Assembly (NCBI GenBank): GCA_030760725.1
Contig: JASWHV010000012.1
Location: 49,755,652 to 49,819,651 of the forward strand
Direction: 5' to 3'
Source of the DNA: Neostapfia colusana
Lineage: Eukaryota > Streptophyta > Magnoliopsida > Poales > Poaceae
Length of the DNA: 64,000 nt
This document shows, in pieces, positions 43,144 through 55,773 of the stretch. The position numbers and the translations under genes are program-made. How positions within the stretch are numbered: the stretch's first letter is position 1; each line of letters opens with the position of its first letter. A model generated the notes under the pieces. It saw only the letters and a list, made by a program, of their open reading frames with translations, searched no databases and was not told the origin of the DNA.

Positions 43144-43204
43144 ATGAGAAGTATAGAATTTCTGGTAGTAAAGGTAGAAAAGAAGTAAACTTGAACTAGG
43201 GGAT

Positions 43205-43477
43205 TTGGTATGGCTACATTTGAGAAAAGAACGATTCCCTCACTTGAGAAAATCTAAACTTATGCCACGAGCTGCTGGTCCTTTTAAGATTGTTGAAAAG
43301 ATCAATGACAATGCATATAAGCTTGAGTTGCCTCCCGATTTTGAGGTTAGTCCCATATTTAACATTTCAGATTTACGACCATACTTGGGGGAAGAAGATG
43401 ATCTTGAGTCGAGGGCGACTCCGGTTCAAGAGGGGGAGGATGATGAGGACATCACAAATAGTGGATACTCATATTGA
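43205..43477 (+). pseudogene. pol: CRM-like element integrase C terminus, entering the 3' LTR
   Basis: After a frameshift (43143-43205) the C-terminal region has LMPRAAGPFKIVEKINDNAY and FNISDLRPYLGEEDD, ending ATPVQEGEDDEDITNSGYSY. The LTR begins at 43441, inside EGEDDED. In the 5' LTR copy one base fewer lets the frame run on through GPIIRARARLLNQQV, so the ancestral protein extended well into the LTR. Confidence 0.82.
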
Positions 43478-44302
43478 TATACAAGGACCAATCACAAGAG
43501 CACGAGCACGGTTACTAAATCAGCAGGTGAACTCGTTTCTAACTCCCTACCCATGTGATTTTGAGAATGGATTGCTATTGAATGATTTAATTGTTATTAG
43601 GAACCCTGGACATGATCAACAAGTAAAGGGACGAGGATTTGGGGAGGTGGATAACCAGATGGGACGTCCACAAGTTGATGGAAACAGACACCAACTCGGA
43701 CTTGAGTTCAACTCGGAGTCCAGGAGCAGTCCATCTAAAAACGGACGCCCAGGATGCATACGGACTCCATTTTCGATGTTCTACATATGCATGGAAACAT
43801 GAGAAGATAAACTTTCCAATAGTTCTGGTCCCACACTAAAATTTGCCAGAAGTCATTGGGATTTGTCGAAACAAGTCGAATTCAGAGTTTTGTCCGGTGT
43901 TGCACCACCGTATTGAACTTTTGGGCCTTGTATCCCGTATGAGTCTAGTAGGGACGCATCTAAGGGTCTTATGGATGAACCCTAGCCTTTAAATACAGCA
44001 GCCGCCAGCCATATTCGGTGGGTTTTGCTTAGATAAACAGCCACCGTTCTACGGTTTTTGTGAAACCCCAACTTCGTGACTTTCAGATCACGTCTTCTAT
44101 GTTCTTGCTCGTGTTCTCGGTTGCACCTGCAGGGATTAGCCTTCTTGGCGAGGTCAAGCGTGTGTTGCACGGTTGATAACCAACGGAGCAGTGGTGTAGT
44201 GATTGCAGAGGTGTTCGAACTGCTCGAGTGCCGCGGATCATCAACGTCGAGTTCTCCATCTCAATCGACCTACCTTTCGGAAGATCGGGCCTAAACTACT
44301 CA
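43441..44302 (+). repeat. CRM-like element 3' LTR (862 bp)
   Basis: It begins TGATGAGGAC after a purine tract (AAGAGGGGGAGGA, 43428-43440) that is also coding, and ends CTAAACTACTCA. Without the left LTR's duplication the two are nearly equal in length. Confidence 0.82.
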
Positions 44303-44304
44303 TT

Positions 44305-44499
44305 AGGAGAGGTCCATACATCTGCATGAATAAGTTGAAAGGGAAAATAGCTAAAGGAATCAGACTGCGAGAATGGAAGTTTGACATGCTTCCCTAGTTG
44401 GCAAGCGTCACACAAGTGGACCGTGCTTTTATTACAGGAGAACATAAAATGGCGAAGTGCTTGAAGAAGGGAATCACGTCCAGGATGACCCAAGCGTTG
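44305..44499 (-). pseudogene. pol: Copia-2 GAG-pre-integrase and integrase zinc-binding region
   Basis: The frame carries LGHPGRDSLLQALRHFMF and LCDACQLGKHVKLPF, the HHCC zinc-binding part of copia integrase, then FQLIHADVWTSP, which starts the catalytic core with its first Asp. It is cut at 44305 by the CRM-like element; the core resumes at 36645. Confidence 0.85.
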
Positions 44500-44990
44500 A
44501 TGCCATAGGTCGATGGAAGTGGTGGAGGCGTGTAGAGCGGTCGGAGAAGACTTCAGGCGTAAAGGATAGAGGTCTCCATCGCTATCACATCAGAGTATCA
44601 CCTGGCGAGTTTGGAGATCCTTTATGGAAAAACCAAATGGGTCAAATTCGATACAAACAGAATTGTCACGGGTTAGTTGTCGAACAAAAATCAAATTCTA
44701 AACAAGATGGGGGGACATCAGTATGTTTTGGAGTGTAAGAGGAGTAGTGCTAGTTGGAATGAGGGAGGATGCAGTGTGAGTGACCGGAAGGGTGGTGCCA
44801 TTGCCTACAGTGATAGAGGAATGCAATGGATGTGCCTGAATAGACTGAAAAGGAGTGGCAGTACCAGACATGTGTGAAGATGCTTCCTAATCGACGAACC
44901 AGTAAGAAGTGTATTGATGATCAGTTGAAGCACTGTTCAACGTAACCATCAGGCCTTGAGTATCCCAGGCCGAGTTAGGCGGGAAACCTG
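44500..44990 (-). pseudogene. pol: Copia-2 protease
   Basis: The segment GFPPNSAWDTQGL leads to the active site, which reads WFVD, stop, E, ASSHM where WFVDSGASSHM is the family pattern: the Ser codon is TAG (44887-44889) and the Gly is Glu. More stops follow, for example a TGA near 44594 before CDSDGDLYPL. The middle (TVGNGTTLPVTH) is well preserved. Confidence 0.8.
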
Positions 44991-45079
44991 ATGCCGTTGA
45001 ATTATCTTCATTGGGTCCGACGTACATGGCCTGCTAGCCACGCGCGCCTAGCCGAGGCCCAAGAACACCATTCCCTGGA

Positions 45080-45356
45080 GCCCGAAACGACATGGGACAG
45101 GCCTGCACCATGCCGGTCTAGGGATTGTGGAGAGGCCAGCCCAGACGAGGTCCAAACGGGTGAAACCGAGTGCCGGACTGGAAGGGAGTATTCCCACCAG
45201 AGCCGTCGCCGCCGCCGGAGGAAGAGCCGGACCCACGATTGTTGTTCTTCTTCTTGTTATTCGATTTGCCACCACGAGCAGAGCTGGTTTTGGAAGAAGA
45301 AGACTTGTTGCCGGCCGAGGCAGAGGAAGTGTCGACATTGCCACGAGCCTGTTTTG
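45080..45356 (-). pseudogene. gag: Copia-2 gag, C-terminal part
   Basis: From 45356 the frame resumes (KQARGNVDTSSASAG) with a Lys/Ser/Asn/Gly-rich basic tail (ARGGKSNNKKKNNNRG) typical of this copia group, which lacks a clear CCHC here. It runs to a stop near 45120 in a Pro/Gly/Phe-rich segment. Confidence 0.75.
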
Positions 45357-48300
45357 TGTAACAGCTCTGATACCAGCTGAGACATCCAGGACCTCATCGG
45401 GTGGTGCCGTGTTATGCGGCACCCAACAGCACACGGGTCGATGAACACACATCATATTACATAAATAGTTTGCGGAAGCGTACAAGATTCTTTTACAATT
45501 AAATATATCAGAGTAAACTACAACAGAAGACTATCACTCTCACGACTCATATCTAAACTAGCAATAAAGAAACGGTCCAGCCCGCGGACGTTTCTTACTA
45601 GCAACACGAAGATCAATCTACAGCGGCGAGGATGCTCTTTGAGTAAGCACTCGGAGGTTCCCGAGTCTCATCGGCATCCCTTCTCATAAGCATCAAGTCA
45701 ATTACCTGCAAAACAACTCGGATAGAATCCGTGAGCATAACGCTCAGCAAGACTTAACCGTCACCCTAAACATGAAACTCTAAGTGAGGTTATGAACCTA
45801 ACATAGGATGGCATAAGCATAATTAAACTCGCCTAAAAGTGAATCCTCACTTTCAGTATTAATTGCAGTATTTTAAGTAACACTGGGCACGCCACATCGG
45901 GGGTCCACAATCAAACAAAAAACGCTTTCCCCCGATGTAAATTGCTCATGGCATAAAAGAATCGAGTTTGCACTAGCCTATTCATCAAGTTCCAATACAA
46001 AGGTAGGATAATACTTCACATCAAAATGATTAGTTCCTTTCTCATGCAAGTTCTTACTACGTCACGACTGTGAGAACAAGTATGCTCGGTCCATTCCGCG
46101 AGCGACGGTGATTCGAATCAATAACACCCGGACTAGACGACACGTACGCCCGTACTCGACGTTGCCTACAACAACCATCACTGATGTCGTACGTGGCAGC
46201 CTTTCCCCCGTTTCACCCCCGCTGAATCGATCAAGTCGCCCCGTACAGTAGCTACTCTCATGGTGCACCTTCCGACATGGGATGTCATGAGAATATTCCC
46301 CACATACTGCACATCGGCCGTCCTCCTGAGGCGACCCGAAAAGTCCCAACGACAGCTTCCCGAGGTACATCGGTTTACTGGGTCCCATATAGCCAGCATG
46401 AGTCCGGTACACAACTCAAACTTGTTCAACAGGGCCGCATACGGATCGGTCCTTTACCGACACGGACAGGTCTACAGCACCCAGGCCCCTATGTCCTGCT
46501 GCTCCTACAACCTTCCGGTCTCAACTTTAACTTGCTAATTCAATTACGAACCAATCCCGTATGCCCCTGTTGTTCCTAAATCTGCGAGTAGCATCTCACC
46601 ACTCGACTTCTACTGAATCATACTTAAGCATGGCAGTTCTACACGGTAATAGACACCTACCCAATACTCCATGGGTCCTTTGGCTATGCAAGTGGAGTAT
46701 CAAATACTAGACCTAATGCATAATTTATATCCTGACCGAAAGTGAATACAAAACAAAAACTTAACAGCTGTTAAATGCAAACCGGAGCTTGCCTGTTTTG
46801 CAGTGTAGTCGTATATAAGCAGTTAGTATCCTTGCAGATCCACCCTTGACTCTCCGGAGCTTGATCCACTTCGATGAATCACTCCTTTGAGTCCCCTTCG
46901 TTGTGGTTCCTATTGAGATGCATATGCACATATTTTATAGAATGTAATGGAAAGAAGTTATGGAATTAATTTCTTAGGACAGAGGTTGTGTGGGAAAGTC
47001 AAGCATGGCTTGGTTTGCCTCTGTTGTGCAAAGAACAGAAATAAACTAAATTGACCTTAAGGCCTTAGCTATACACTAACCCTTTTCTCTAATGAACATA
47101 ATAGATAAGCTGAAAAGATTTGAGTGCAACTGAAGAACAAGAACTCCAATGGCCTCAAAACTTTCACAGCAGGTTCTATACTACCTAAGGATTTATCTTG
47201 CCAAATTGCAGCTAATGTGGAGTCATATTGTGTTCTTCATAATTCTCATAATGTCTCTTATGTATTTTCACATATACATAAGTATGGAGAATAAGAACAG
47301 AGAGTTCAAGGACTCATCTTGGGCTGCTAATTTACATGTGAGTTCTTGATCACATGAGAGTCATCTTGTCCAAAATTCAGCCCTTTTACTTGGGTAGTTC
47401 TCCCAGAACAATTCTTTAAGCATTTGTACTCAACAGAATTAATTCTGTAGTAATGTGCATTTTCATGCCCAATTAAGTGAACTACCATTCCAAGTATGTC
47501 TCTGAGAGCTTTCCTAAATTTTCCTATGATTTTTGGAGCTATGGATTGCTCAGAACAGATTTTAGAAGTGGGAAACATTTTCTGAAAATGTTTCTGGACT
47601 CTTATGAACACAGCAGATTGTTTTTAGCAAATTCCTACTCAAATGATCTTCAAATGAGCTGAAACTTTGCTAGCAGGTCAATACTATGCTAAAGAATATT
47701 CAGGAAAAATTTTGGGATTTTTGGATAAGCCAAATTCCCTCAATAATTCTTTTTCAGAAAACCTTCCAAGAATTTTCCAGAATAAACTATTGATTTTCAT
47801 ACAAATCCTAGTTCATATTTGGATAGAACTCAGAGAGATGAAGCCAACCCAATTGGAATCACTCAAATTGGAGTTTTCTACAGGGAGGTATGAATTTCCC
47901 AAGATTGAGCCAACTCTGGAATTGTTTTCCTATAGAAAATTTGGCTGGACCCACAGTTTTGAATTCCAGCCAATAGAATCGAAGCTACACCGGGCCACAG
48001 CGCCTCTGCGCGCCAACACACGGGATCCCGCCCACACCCGATCCCGGGTTTAAAATTTGAGCTGCTGACAGGCGGGGCCCACGCTTCGTCTTCTACCTCC
48101 CGCTCCTCGCTCGCGCCCGCGCGCTCCCCCTCGCCGGAGTAACCGGAAGCTCGCCGGACCGGCCTTCCTGGCCACCGCCGGAGCTACAACTCGCTGCCAG
48201 GGGGTTTAGGGCCTCGAGGAACATGGCTGCGGGGTTTTCTAGGGCCGCCGACGACCGGAACATGGCCGGCGACGTGTAACTGCCTCTGTGGCAGTTCGAC

Positions 48301-49688
48301 AGCGTCGCCCGGGGTCTCCAGCCCTCAAAAACTTGTGCCGACGAGCCCTACAGCACCAGCGCAGCTCTAGGAAGATCGGCACGGTCTCAAAGTAGCTCGG
48401 GAGTGGCTGTACATAGGTTGTCGTCGTGCGACCGAATGGGTCCACCATGAACACCCCAAGAAGAGCTCGAAATTCGCCGGTCTGAGGCGTTTTCATGCGC
48501 TGGATGCAAAAGGAAAGACGATCACCGGCTAGTCTAGCTTCTCTGTGCCAAACTTGGTGACTTAAGGAGAATCAGAGGGCAAGAATTCGAAGGAATCGTA
48601 CCGGAAGCTCGGAATGGGGTCGCCGGAGCAAAACTTCAAAATTCGCCGGCGATGCTTCACGGTATGGCCTGAGCTTGGGCTGAGAGTAGCACCGCACCCG
48701 TGCGCGTCCGTAGGTGCGATCGCTTGGCCGTGAAACCCACTGTGGAGGGCTGTCCACGAGCGCCCGATCACTTTCTCGGATTAGGTCGCCGCGGCGGCGG
48801 TCATTCTCGGACAACGGAGGCCGCAGCTCACTTGCTCGTGGGTCAGGGAGGTGGAGGTTGATCTCGTGGGAGTGTTTAGCAGCTCGGGGGAGGATGAGGT
48901 GCGGTGGGTGGTTTTGCCGTTCCTTCGATCGGACCGAGAGCGGAGGGGAGGAGCTCGGTGTTCTCGCGAGAGAGGAAGGCAACTGCGCTTTGCTTCGGCC
49001 AGGGGCCACATGATCACGTTGAAGACGCAGTCAGGACCGCCCTCGGGGCGCCAGCGCATGGAGACCGGCAGCAGGAGCTGGCGCGGCAAGCTCCTCTGTG
49101 GCGCTCGCGAGCTGCTCGGGAAAATCTCCCACCGAGAGCAAAACTTAGTGAGTAAGTCTTCTCCTTTACCTCTATGACCTGTGGGTCCCACCCCACATTT
49201 CTTCCCCAAATATCTTCTCAAGCTGATCTTTTCAATCCCCAGAATGCTAAGTTTTAAAATGGTGGGCTAGAATTTGAATTCTTCAAATTCAGTTTGAATT
49301 TGCAAGACTAAATCTGAATTTGGTCTAGAATTTGCAATTTCTTCTCTTTAGCTCTCCTTTGAGCTCACCCTACAAATGGAAAGTTGGTGATCAAACTCCT
49401 CCCTATACTTTCATTTATATGGCTGCAGTTTATTCAAAGTTTTTGATCACTACATGTGTGAATCTTGAATTTTTCAAATCTGATTTTTAAACTTACATGC
49501 AAAGAGGTATTTAACTCCTTATTGGTTCAACACTTTTAAAGAAAAAAATGTGAGCCTCATGTTGGATGTTCATCCATGTATTACTTTGCATGAAGAAAAG
49601 TTTTAGCAAGTCCCATTTTTCATGTCTTTGTCACACATATGAATTCAAACATTAGTTTTTATTCATACACATTTTTGGGACTTTTACA
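45357..49688 (-). repeat. Tekay-2 3' LTR (4332 bp)
   Basis: It starts TGTAACAGCTCTGATACCAG and ends GGGACTTTTACA (plus strand). A candidate TATA (minus ATATAAAT) is near 49413-49421, about 270 bp from the upstream end. A GC-rich gene-leader-like block lies at 47990-49180. No coding function is supported. Confidence 0.92.
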
Positions 49689-49689
49689 T

Positions 49690-49703
49690 TCCTCCCCCCT
49701 TAA
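49690..49703 (-). promoter_or_regulatory. Tekay-2 polypurine tract
   Basis: The minus strand reads TAAGGGGGGAGGAA directly before the 3' LTR. The same sequence recurs at 60121-60134, beyond the other LTR. Confidence 0.85.
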
Positions 49704-49752
49704 AAGAATCTCGTCCCGAGATTACAAAAGAGGAACAAGACGGGAGAGGTAA

Positions 49753-52700
49753 TTACAAACTGTACAAAGATAAAAATTCTGGGTAGTTGGTGCAGAGATA
49801 ATCTTCACTTTCCCACGTCGCCTCTTCCATGGTGTGATTACTCCACAGCACCTTGAAGAATCTGATCGTCCGGTTTCGGGTTACCCGGGCCTTTTCATCC
49901 AAAATCTGAACCGGTCGCTCGGTGTAGGTCAGGTCCGGTTTCAGTTCGTCGATGTCCTCAGTGCGAACAGCAGCGGTGAATTTGAGGTATTTCCACAGCT
50001 GTGAAACATGAAATACATCATGAACACCCGTTAGACTTGCCGGTAACTCCAGCCGGTAGGCTACGGGTCCGCACTTCTCCGTGATAGCAAAAGGACCAAT
50101 AAAATGGGGAGCGAGTTTCCCCTTTACACCGAACCGGTGAATTCCCTTCATTGGGGATATACAAAGATAAACGTGTTCTCCGACGTCAAAATGTAATGGC
50201 CTACACCTTTGATCAGCGTAGCTCTTCTGTCGGGATTGTGCAGCCTTTAAGTTCTCTTGTATCAACCGAACTCGGTCTTCGGCTTCGTTGACAAGATCAA
50301 TCCCAAACAGAACTCTTTCGCCGGATTCACACCAATTCAACGGTATGCGACACTTCCGGCCGTAGAGAGCTTCATACGGTGCCATTTTAATACTCGCTTG
50401 ATAACCGTTGTTGTATGAAAACTCCGCCAGCGGTAGGTGATCGTCCCAATTCCTACCGTGGTGGATGGCACACGCTCTCAACATATCCTCAAGCACTTGA
50501 TTCACCCTCTCAGTCTGTCCATCGGTTTGAGGGTGATATGCGGAGCTTCTAATTAGCTTGGTGCCCAACGAGGCATGCAGTTGCTCCCAAAACCGAGCAA
50601 CGAACAGCGCACCTCAATCTGAAATGATGGTCTTCGGGACACCATGTGAGCATATAATTCTGGAGATGAATAACTCCGCATATTGCCTTGCTCGATAATG
50701 AGTGTTCACCGGTATGAAATGAGCTGATTTCGTCAACTGGTCGACGATCACCCATATCGAGTCATGCTTCCTGGATGTGAGCGGTAATCCGACGATGAAG
50801 TCTATACTCACATCCTCCCATTTCCATGCCAGTATCTTCAAAGGTTGTAGCGGTCCGACTTTCCGCATATGATCAGCCTTGACCCGTCTACACGTATCAC
50901 ACTCGGATACGTATTTAGCGATCTCCCTCTTCATCCTCGTCGACCAAGATTTCTGTTTCAAATCTTGGTACATCTTGTTACTTCCGGGATGAATGGAAAA
51001 CTTCGACAGGTGGGCTTCATCCAAGATCTTCTTCCGGAGTTTCATATTGCGCGGTACCACTATACGGTCGTTAAACCATATTGTGTCGTTCTCATCCTTC
51101 CGGAAGCATTTTACCTCTCCGTTGTCCAGTCTTCTCCGTATGTGAGACATACCTCTGTCTCTTCTTTGAGCCTCAAAAATCTCTTCACGGATTGTTGGAA
51201 TGAGATCGAGATTGTAAAGCACGCCATACGGAATGACACGGAGGCTTGGCTCTTCATCTTCCAACTCAGCAGCCGCTAAGTTGTGAACGTGGGCTTTCTG
51301 ACTCAGCGCGTCGGCAACCACGTTTGCTTTTCCCAGGTGATAGTGGATCTCAATTTCATAATCTTTTATGAGCTCCAACCATCTCCGTTGCCTCATATTC
51401 AGCTCCTTCTGCGTGAAGATATACTTCAGGATTTTATGGTCGGTGTAGAGGTGAACAAGATTACCCAGTAGGTAATGCCTCCACATTTTTAATGCCAACA
51501 CCACCGCAGCAAGCTCAAGATCATGAGTTGGATAATGCTGCTCGTGGTTTCGCAGTTGACGAGACCCATAGGCGACTACACGCCCTTCTTGCATCAGAAC
51601 GCAGCCGAGACCGATGCCGGATGCATCACAGTATACATCGAATGGCTTCGTCGTGTCCGACTGAGCAAGAACTGGAGCTGTTGTGAGATGTTTCACCATG
51701 GTTTTGAATGCGGCTTCACATGCTGCACTCCACATGTATTTAGTGCCCTTCTTCAGCAGGTCCGTCATTGGTTTAGCAATCTTTGAGAAGCTCGGAATAA
51801 ACCTCCGATAATACCCCGCTAAACCTAGGAAACTTTGGACCTCGTGGACTGACTTGGGAGATTCCCACTTCAGCACTTGTTCAATTTTGCTAGGGTCCAC
51901 GGCAATACCTTCTGCTGAAATAATATGGCCTAGGAAAGGCACTTGATCAATCCAAAATTTGCACTTGCTGAACTTGGCATATAGTTGGTGCTCCCGCAAT
52001 CGTTGTAGCACAATGCGTAGATGTTCAGCGTGCTCTTCTTTAGAATTGGAGTAAACCAATATGTCGTCGATGAATACCACGACAAACTTGTCTAACTCCG
52101 GCATGAACACTGAATTCATCAAGTACATGAAGTGTGCCGGAGCGTTGGTTAACCCAAATGACATGACGAGGTACTCGTAGAGTCCGTATCTCGTCGAGAA
52201 AGCTGTCTTCGGTATGTCCTCCGGTCGGATCTTGATTTGATGATAGCCCGACCGAAGATCCATCTTTGAAAATACCTTTGCACCCACAAGTTGATCGAAC
52301 AGGATGTCGATGCGAGGCAAAGTATACTTGTTCTTGATCGTGACAGCATTGAGAGGACGATAATCAACACATAGCCGTAATGTTTCGTCCTTCTTCTTAA
52401 CGAACAGCGCTGAGCAACCCCAAGGTGAAGAACTTAGTCGTATGAAACCCTTGCTCATGAGTTCATTCAGTTGCTCTTTCAACTCCGCTAGCTCGTTAGG
52501 TGCCATCTTATAAGGCCTTCGTGAGATAGGCGTCGTTCCCGGTGCCAGTTCAATCTTGAACTCGACATCCCGTTCGGGCGGCATGCCCGGTAAGTCATCG
52601 GGAAATACGTCGGGATAATCTCGTACCACCGGAATATCTTCAAGCTTCAGCGCATCCGTGTGGTAGGCCTCTACCATATCCGGATCTTCGCTGTCTAAAA

Positions 52701-54222
52701 ACAGCGTGTGCTGTCCGTGAATCGGCGAGTCAATCTGGACAGTCCGGTTACCGATATTGAGAACGGCACCGTGATGATTTAACCAAGACATCCTCAATAT
52801 AATGTCTATCTTCTGCCTATCCAACATAATCAGCGATGTTGGGTATATTTTTCCGCCCAAACACAAAGTTGCTCGGGACACAATCTGATTGGCAGAGATA
52901 TTCCCTCCCGGTGAACGTATAAGGAAACTCGTTGTGGGAGTATTGGTGGATAATTGATGATGATCCACGCATGTTTTGCTGATAAAATTGTGGGTGGCAC
53001 CGGAATCAAAAAGTACAAGCACGGGCACGTCTTTGAGAGTAAACATGCCCGCTAACACCGGTGCTCCCTTCGGGACATCCTCAATAGCAAGATGTTGCAC
53101 ACTCCCGGATTGCAATGCTGTTATGTTGACTCGAGCAGGTGGCGGCATACCACCTGACGATGATGGCTGTCTGGTGTTCACCAACTTCTCCCGGCATTCC
53201 TGCCTAAAATGCCCAGAACGGTGGCAATAAGAACACGGAGGTTTCCCCGGTTCTTCGTTGACTTGGGGTTGAGAAGTTGACGTACTTGGTTGCAGCAATG
53301 ATGTGACAGGTGTCCTTAGTTGCTGCGGCAAAGTTGTTGCTTCAAGATATGATTCTTGAACAGGAAATCTGTACGGAGTTGATCTCACTGGCGCTTGCCA
53401 TCTTTCATCGGATGGTGTGTGATACACCACACGGTATTTGCGAGGAACAACTGGTGTGTCTTCCAGCACATCCTCCCGGTCCCTCTTCTCTGCTTGACAC
53501 TCAAGTGTCGCTTGTTCTTGTAGCAGAGCAGCACTGATCAACTCGGTGTAACTGCCTTGATTGAACAAAGCTAGCTTCTCTTTTAGTATGGCACTCAAGC
53601 CATAGAAAAAGTAGCCACACATTGCAGCTTCGCTCGTCGCATAAGCAGGAGCATATTGTGCCAAAAGGTTGAACCGTTTGACATAATCGCGGACACTCAT
53701 GCCCCCCTGCTTCAAGTTCCTAAATTCTTGCTGTTGGGCCTTGATAAAACCCATAGGAATGTGACGAGCACGGAATGCTTCACGAAATTCCGTCCACTCC
53801 ACTTGATGGCCTTCCGGAACGGTGGCGAGATAAGCAAACCACCAATTTCCGGCGGCTCCATGGAGCTGTTGAGCTGCAAATAATGTCTTCTAATACTCGT
53901 CGCACTCAAACACTCCAAACTTGGACTCCATAACTCGAAGCCACTGATCAGCTTCCACTAGTTCATTGGCTTCCGTGAAAATTGGCGGTTGTGTCGCCAA
54001 GAAGTCCAAATAGGCGTTCCGAGGTGGAACGTCCTGTTGTGCACGTTGGAGTAAACCTTGTTGTACCAAGGCTTGTAGTAGCCCGGTGTTCTCTTGACTT
54101 GACTCGACCATCTGAGCCATGACATCCGCCCATACCGTTGATGGCGGTGCCCCTGGTGGAGTCGGGTCATCACCGTCTCGGCGAGAACTTTCAGTCCTAC
54201 TCGGAGAATGAGTACGCACCAT
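49753..54222 (-). pseudogene. gag-pol: Tekay-2 gag-pol polyprotein, two nonsense codons
   Basis: The frame has 1490 codons, the same number as Tekay-1. It starts MVRTHSPSRTESSRRDG at 54222, one base after an acceptor-like TTATTTTGCAG. TAG at 53892-53890 (codon 111) lies in the gag core; TGA at 50616-50614 (codon 1203) in the integrase core after PKTIISD. Gag has a CCHC knuckle, CSYCHRSGHFRQEC; protease LFDSGATHNFIS; reverse transcriptase an intact FIDDILVYS; RNase H VYCDASGIGLGCVL; integrase a zinc finger, VSIDFIVGLPL and DGQTERVNQ; the C terminus a chromodomain-like KVLWSNHTMEEATWESED. Both stops are explained by C-to-T changes of CAG and CGA. Confidence 0.92.
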
Positions 54223-55758
54223 ACTGCAAAATAATCATTTTTGAAGGGAGTCAAAACTTGACCTCAGCAGTATTTGAAAGTATGTAAAACATGAACATGC
54301 TAAAACTTTATGAAAGCATAACAATACTTCATGTTTACTCATCTTTCTAAAGCCAAAAATAGAACAATCCCTCTATTCTGTACAGAATCGACCTTTGTGT
54401 AATTAACTCAGAATTTGATCCAGTTACTAACATTTTCATAACTCAAGTCGAATACCAAAGTTAAAGTTAACTTGAGTATCTTTCCATCGAGTACTCACAT
54501 GCCTCTGGATCATCCCTTCATCAGAAGTTATGATCGTTCAAAGTTGACAGAATTTTCTGGATAAATTTTGCCAGCACCTCCTTTGTATGTGGCTCTTTTC
54601 ATCACAGTTTTACATACAAATGGGGTACAATTCTGAACAAACTATGAACTACAAAATCGTTGTAAGTTTCATAACCTTTCCAACGGTGGATCATATGACC
54701 CTTAGAAAATTTTCTACAGACTGTGACGGCTAATTTACAGCAACATCCAGAGAAGTTTGCAGCTGCTCTGTTTTCTGAACAGTTTGCATTCATCTGGACA
54801 TTTAACCAAGTTGGTGTCGGATTTGGCTCTGGAGTTCTACAGAAAATTGTAGAGCACTTAACAACCTTTCCAGAACTGTATCAAACATCTCCATTGGGTC
54901 AAGCTAATCAGAGTTACGCTCTGTTAAAGACCAGAAAAATTTCTGTCTGAACAGAGCACTCTGTCTTTGAGATCAAAAGAAGCCTAACAAGTCTCTTCTT
55001 TGAAACTTAGTTCAAATGAAGAGCTCAGTAACTAATATGTGCTTTATCACATCCATTTTTAGTTTGGAAGTTAGTCATGAATGATTTCTTCATAGGTAAG
55101 AATACGATCCAGTGTAGTACGGTGACGATGCACCGTAAGACATATGACGGTACTACGTTGCCTCACCAGAGAAAAACCTAACCGGACTACACCGGCATAC
55201 ACGTATCATTAGGTGACACTAAAACGGTCTCTCGCAAACATGTTCTACACGCACTAAGGTTTTCGTGGTTAGCACCTACATAAGCCACACTCAATCGTCA
55301 GGTTCGGCTACACACCAAACCCGGTATCCATACAGTTCGTACACCCGGCCGTCATCACTCGCCCAGGTGTTCTCAAGCCAAACACGCCTTGAGCTACGTG
55401 TTCACGTTACTGACCACGTGACGGGGTCTCCCAAATTGCACCACGCACGACTAGGACAGACGCTGCTCGAATACCCCAAACGACATGAAGAGTCGTAGAG
55501 GATACTAAAGCGAGTCAGGTCACCTGCCACCCGTGAGGCTCCACCCTTCAGCTTGTGCGCACTGGTGGACATCGCATACGTGCACCCCCAAGACATAAAC
55601 ATCCCGAGATGCACGATTTTCCAACATAACAAATAGGTTAGCTTGCCACCTTCATATTATGCTAATAGTAGTCCTTATATGGGTCTAGTACCGTTATCTC
55701 ACCATATACTAAGTTTTTGACATAATATGATGCTCAATCCGTGCTCTATGCGCAACGC
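54223..55758 (-). other. Tekay-2 leader between primer site and gag
   Basis: About 1.5 kb without a supported gene. It contains no counterpart of the upstream H3-like ORF of Tekay-1. The end nearest gag reads TGATTATTTTGCAG then T and ATG, a good 3' splice site. Confidence 0.6.
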
Positions 55759-55771
55759 AACTCTGATACCA
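55759..55771 (-). promoter_or_regulatory. Tekay-2 primer-binding site
   Basis: The minus strand reads ATGGTATCAGAGTTG after the LTR end. Twelve bases upstream, inside the LTR end (55781-55794), TGGTATCAGAGC occurs a second time. Confidence 0.82.
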
Positions 55772-55773
55772 TG

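Larger units (their letters stand above)
36652..44302 (+). mobile_element. CRM-like Ty3/gypsy element inside Copia-2
   Basis: The LTRs are about 36652-37583 and 43441-44302, with a PBS at 37586, a long leader, and gag-pol in about six pieces. Protease has DGGSCNNL, reverse transcriptase YFDDILIYS, and the coding region ends in QEGEDDEDI and reads into the 3' LTR, features that I associate with CRM-type chromoviruses. No chromodomain was seen. The TSD is not evident: 36647-36651 is CAAGA and the right flank starts TTAGG. Many nonsense codons and frameshifts show it is defective. Confidence 0.85.

Noticed and set aside
46062..46579. Open frames of about 100-116 codons in the Tekay-2 LTRs (and copies near 56485-56996)
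   Set aside because: Frames are open on both strands over the same bases and differ between LTR copies by frame-neutral and non-neutral changes alike; no recognised domain.
48572..49221. GC-rich open frames in the Tekay-2 LTR resembling a gene 5' region
   Set aside because: The block is part of the LTR and recurs at 59008-59653; it resembles a leader and no protein family is recognised.
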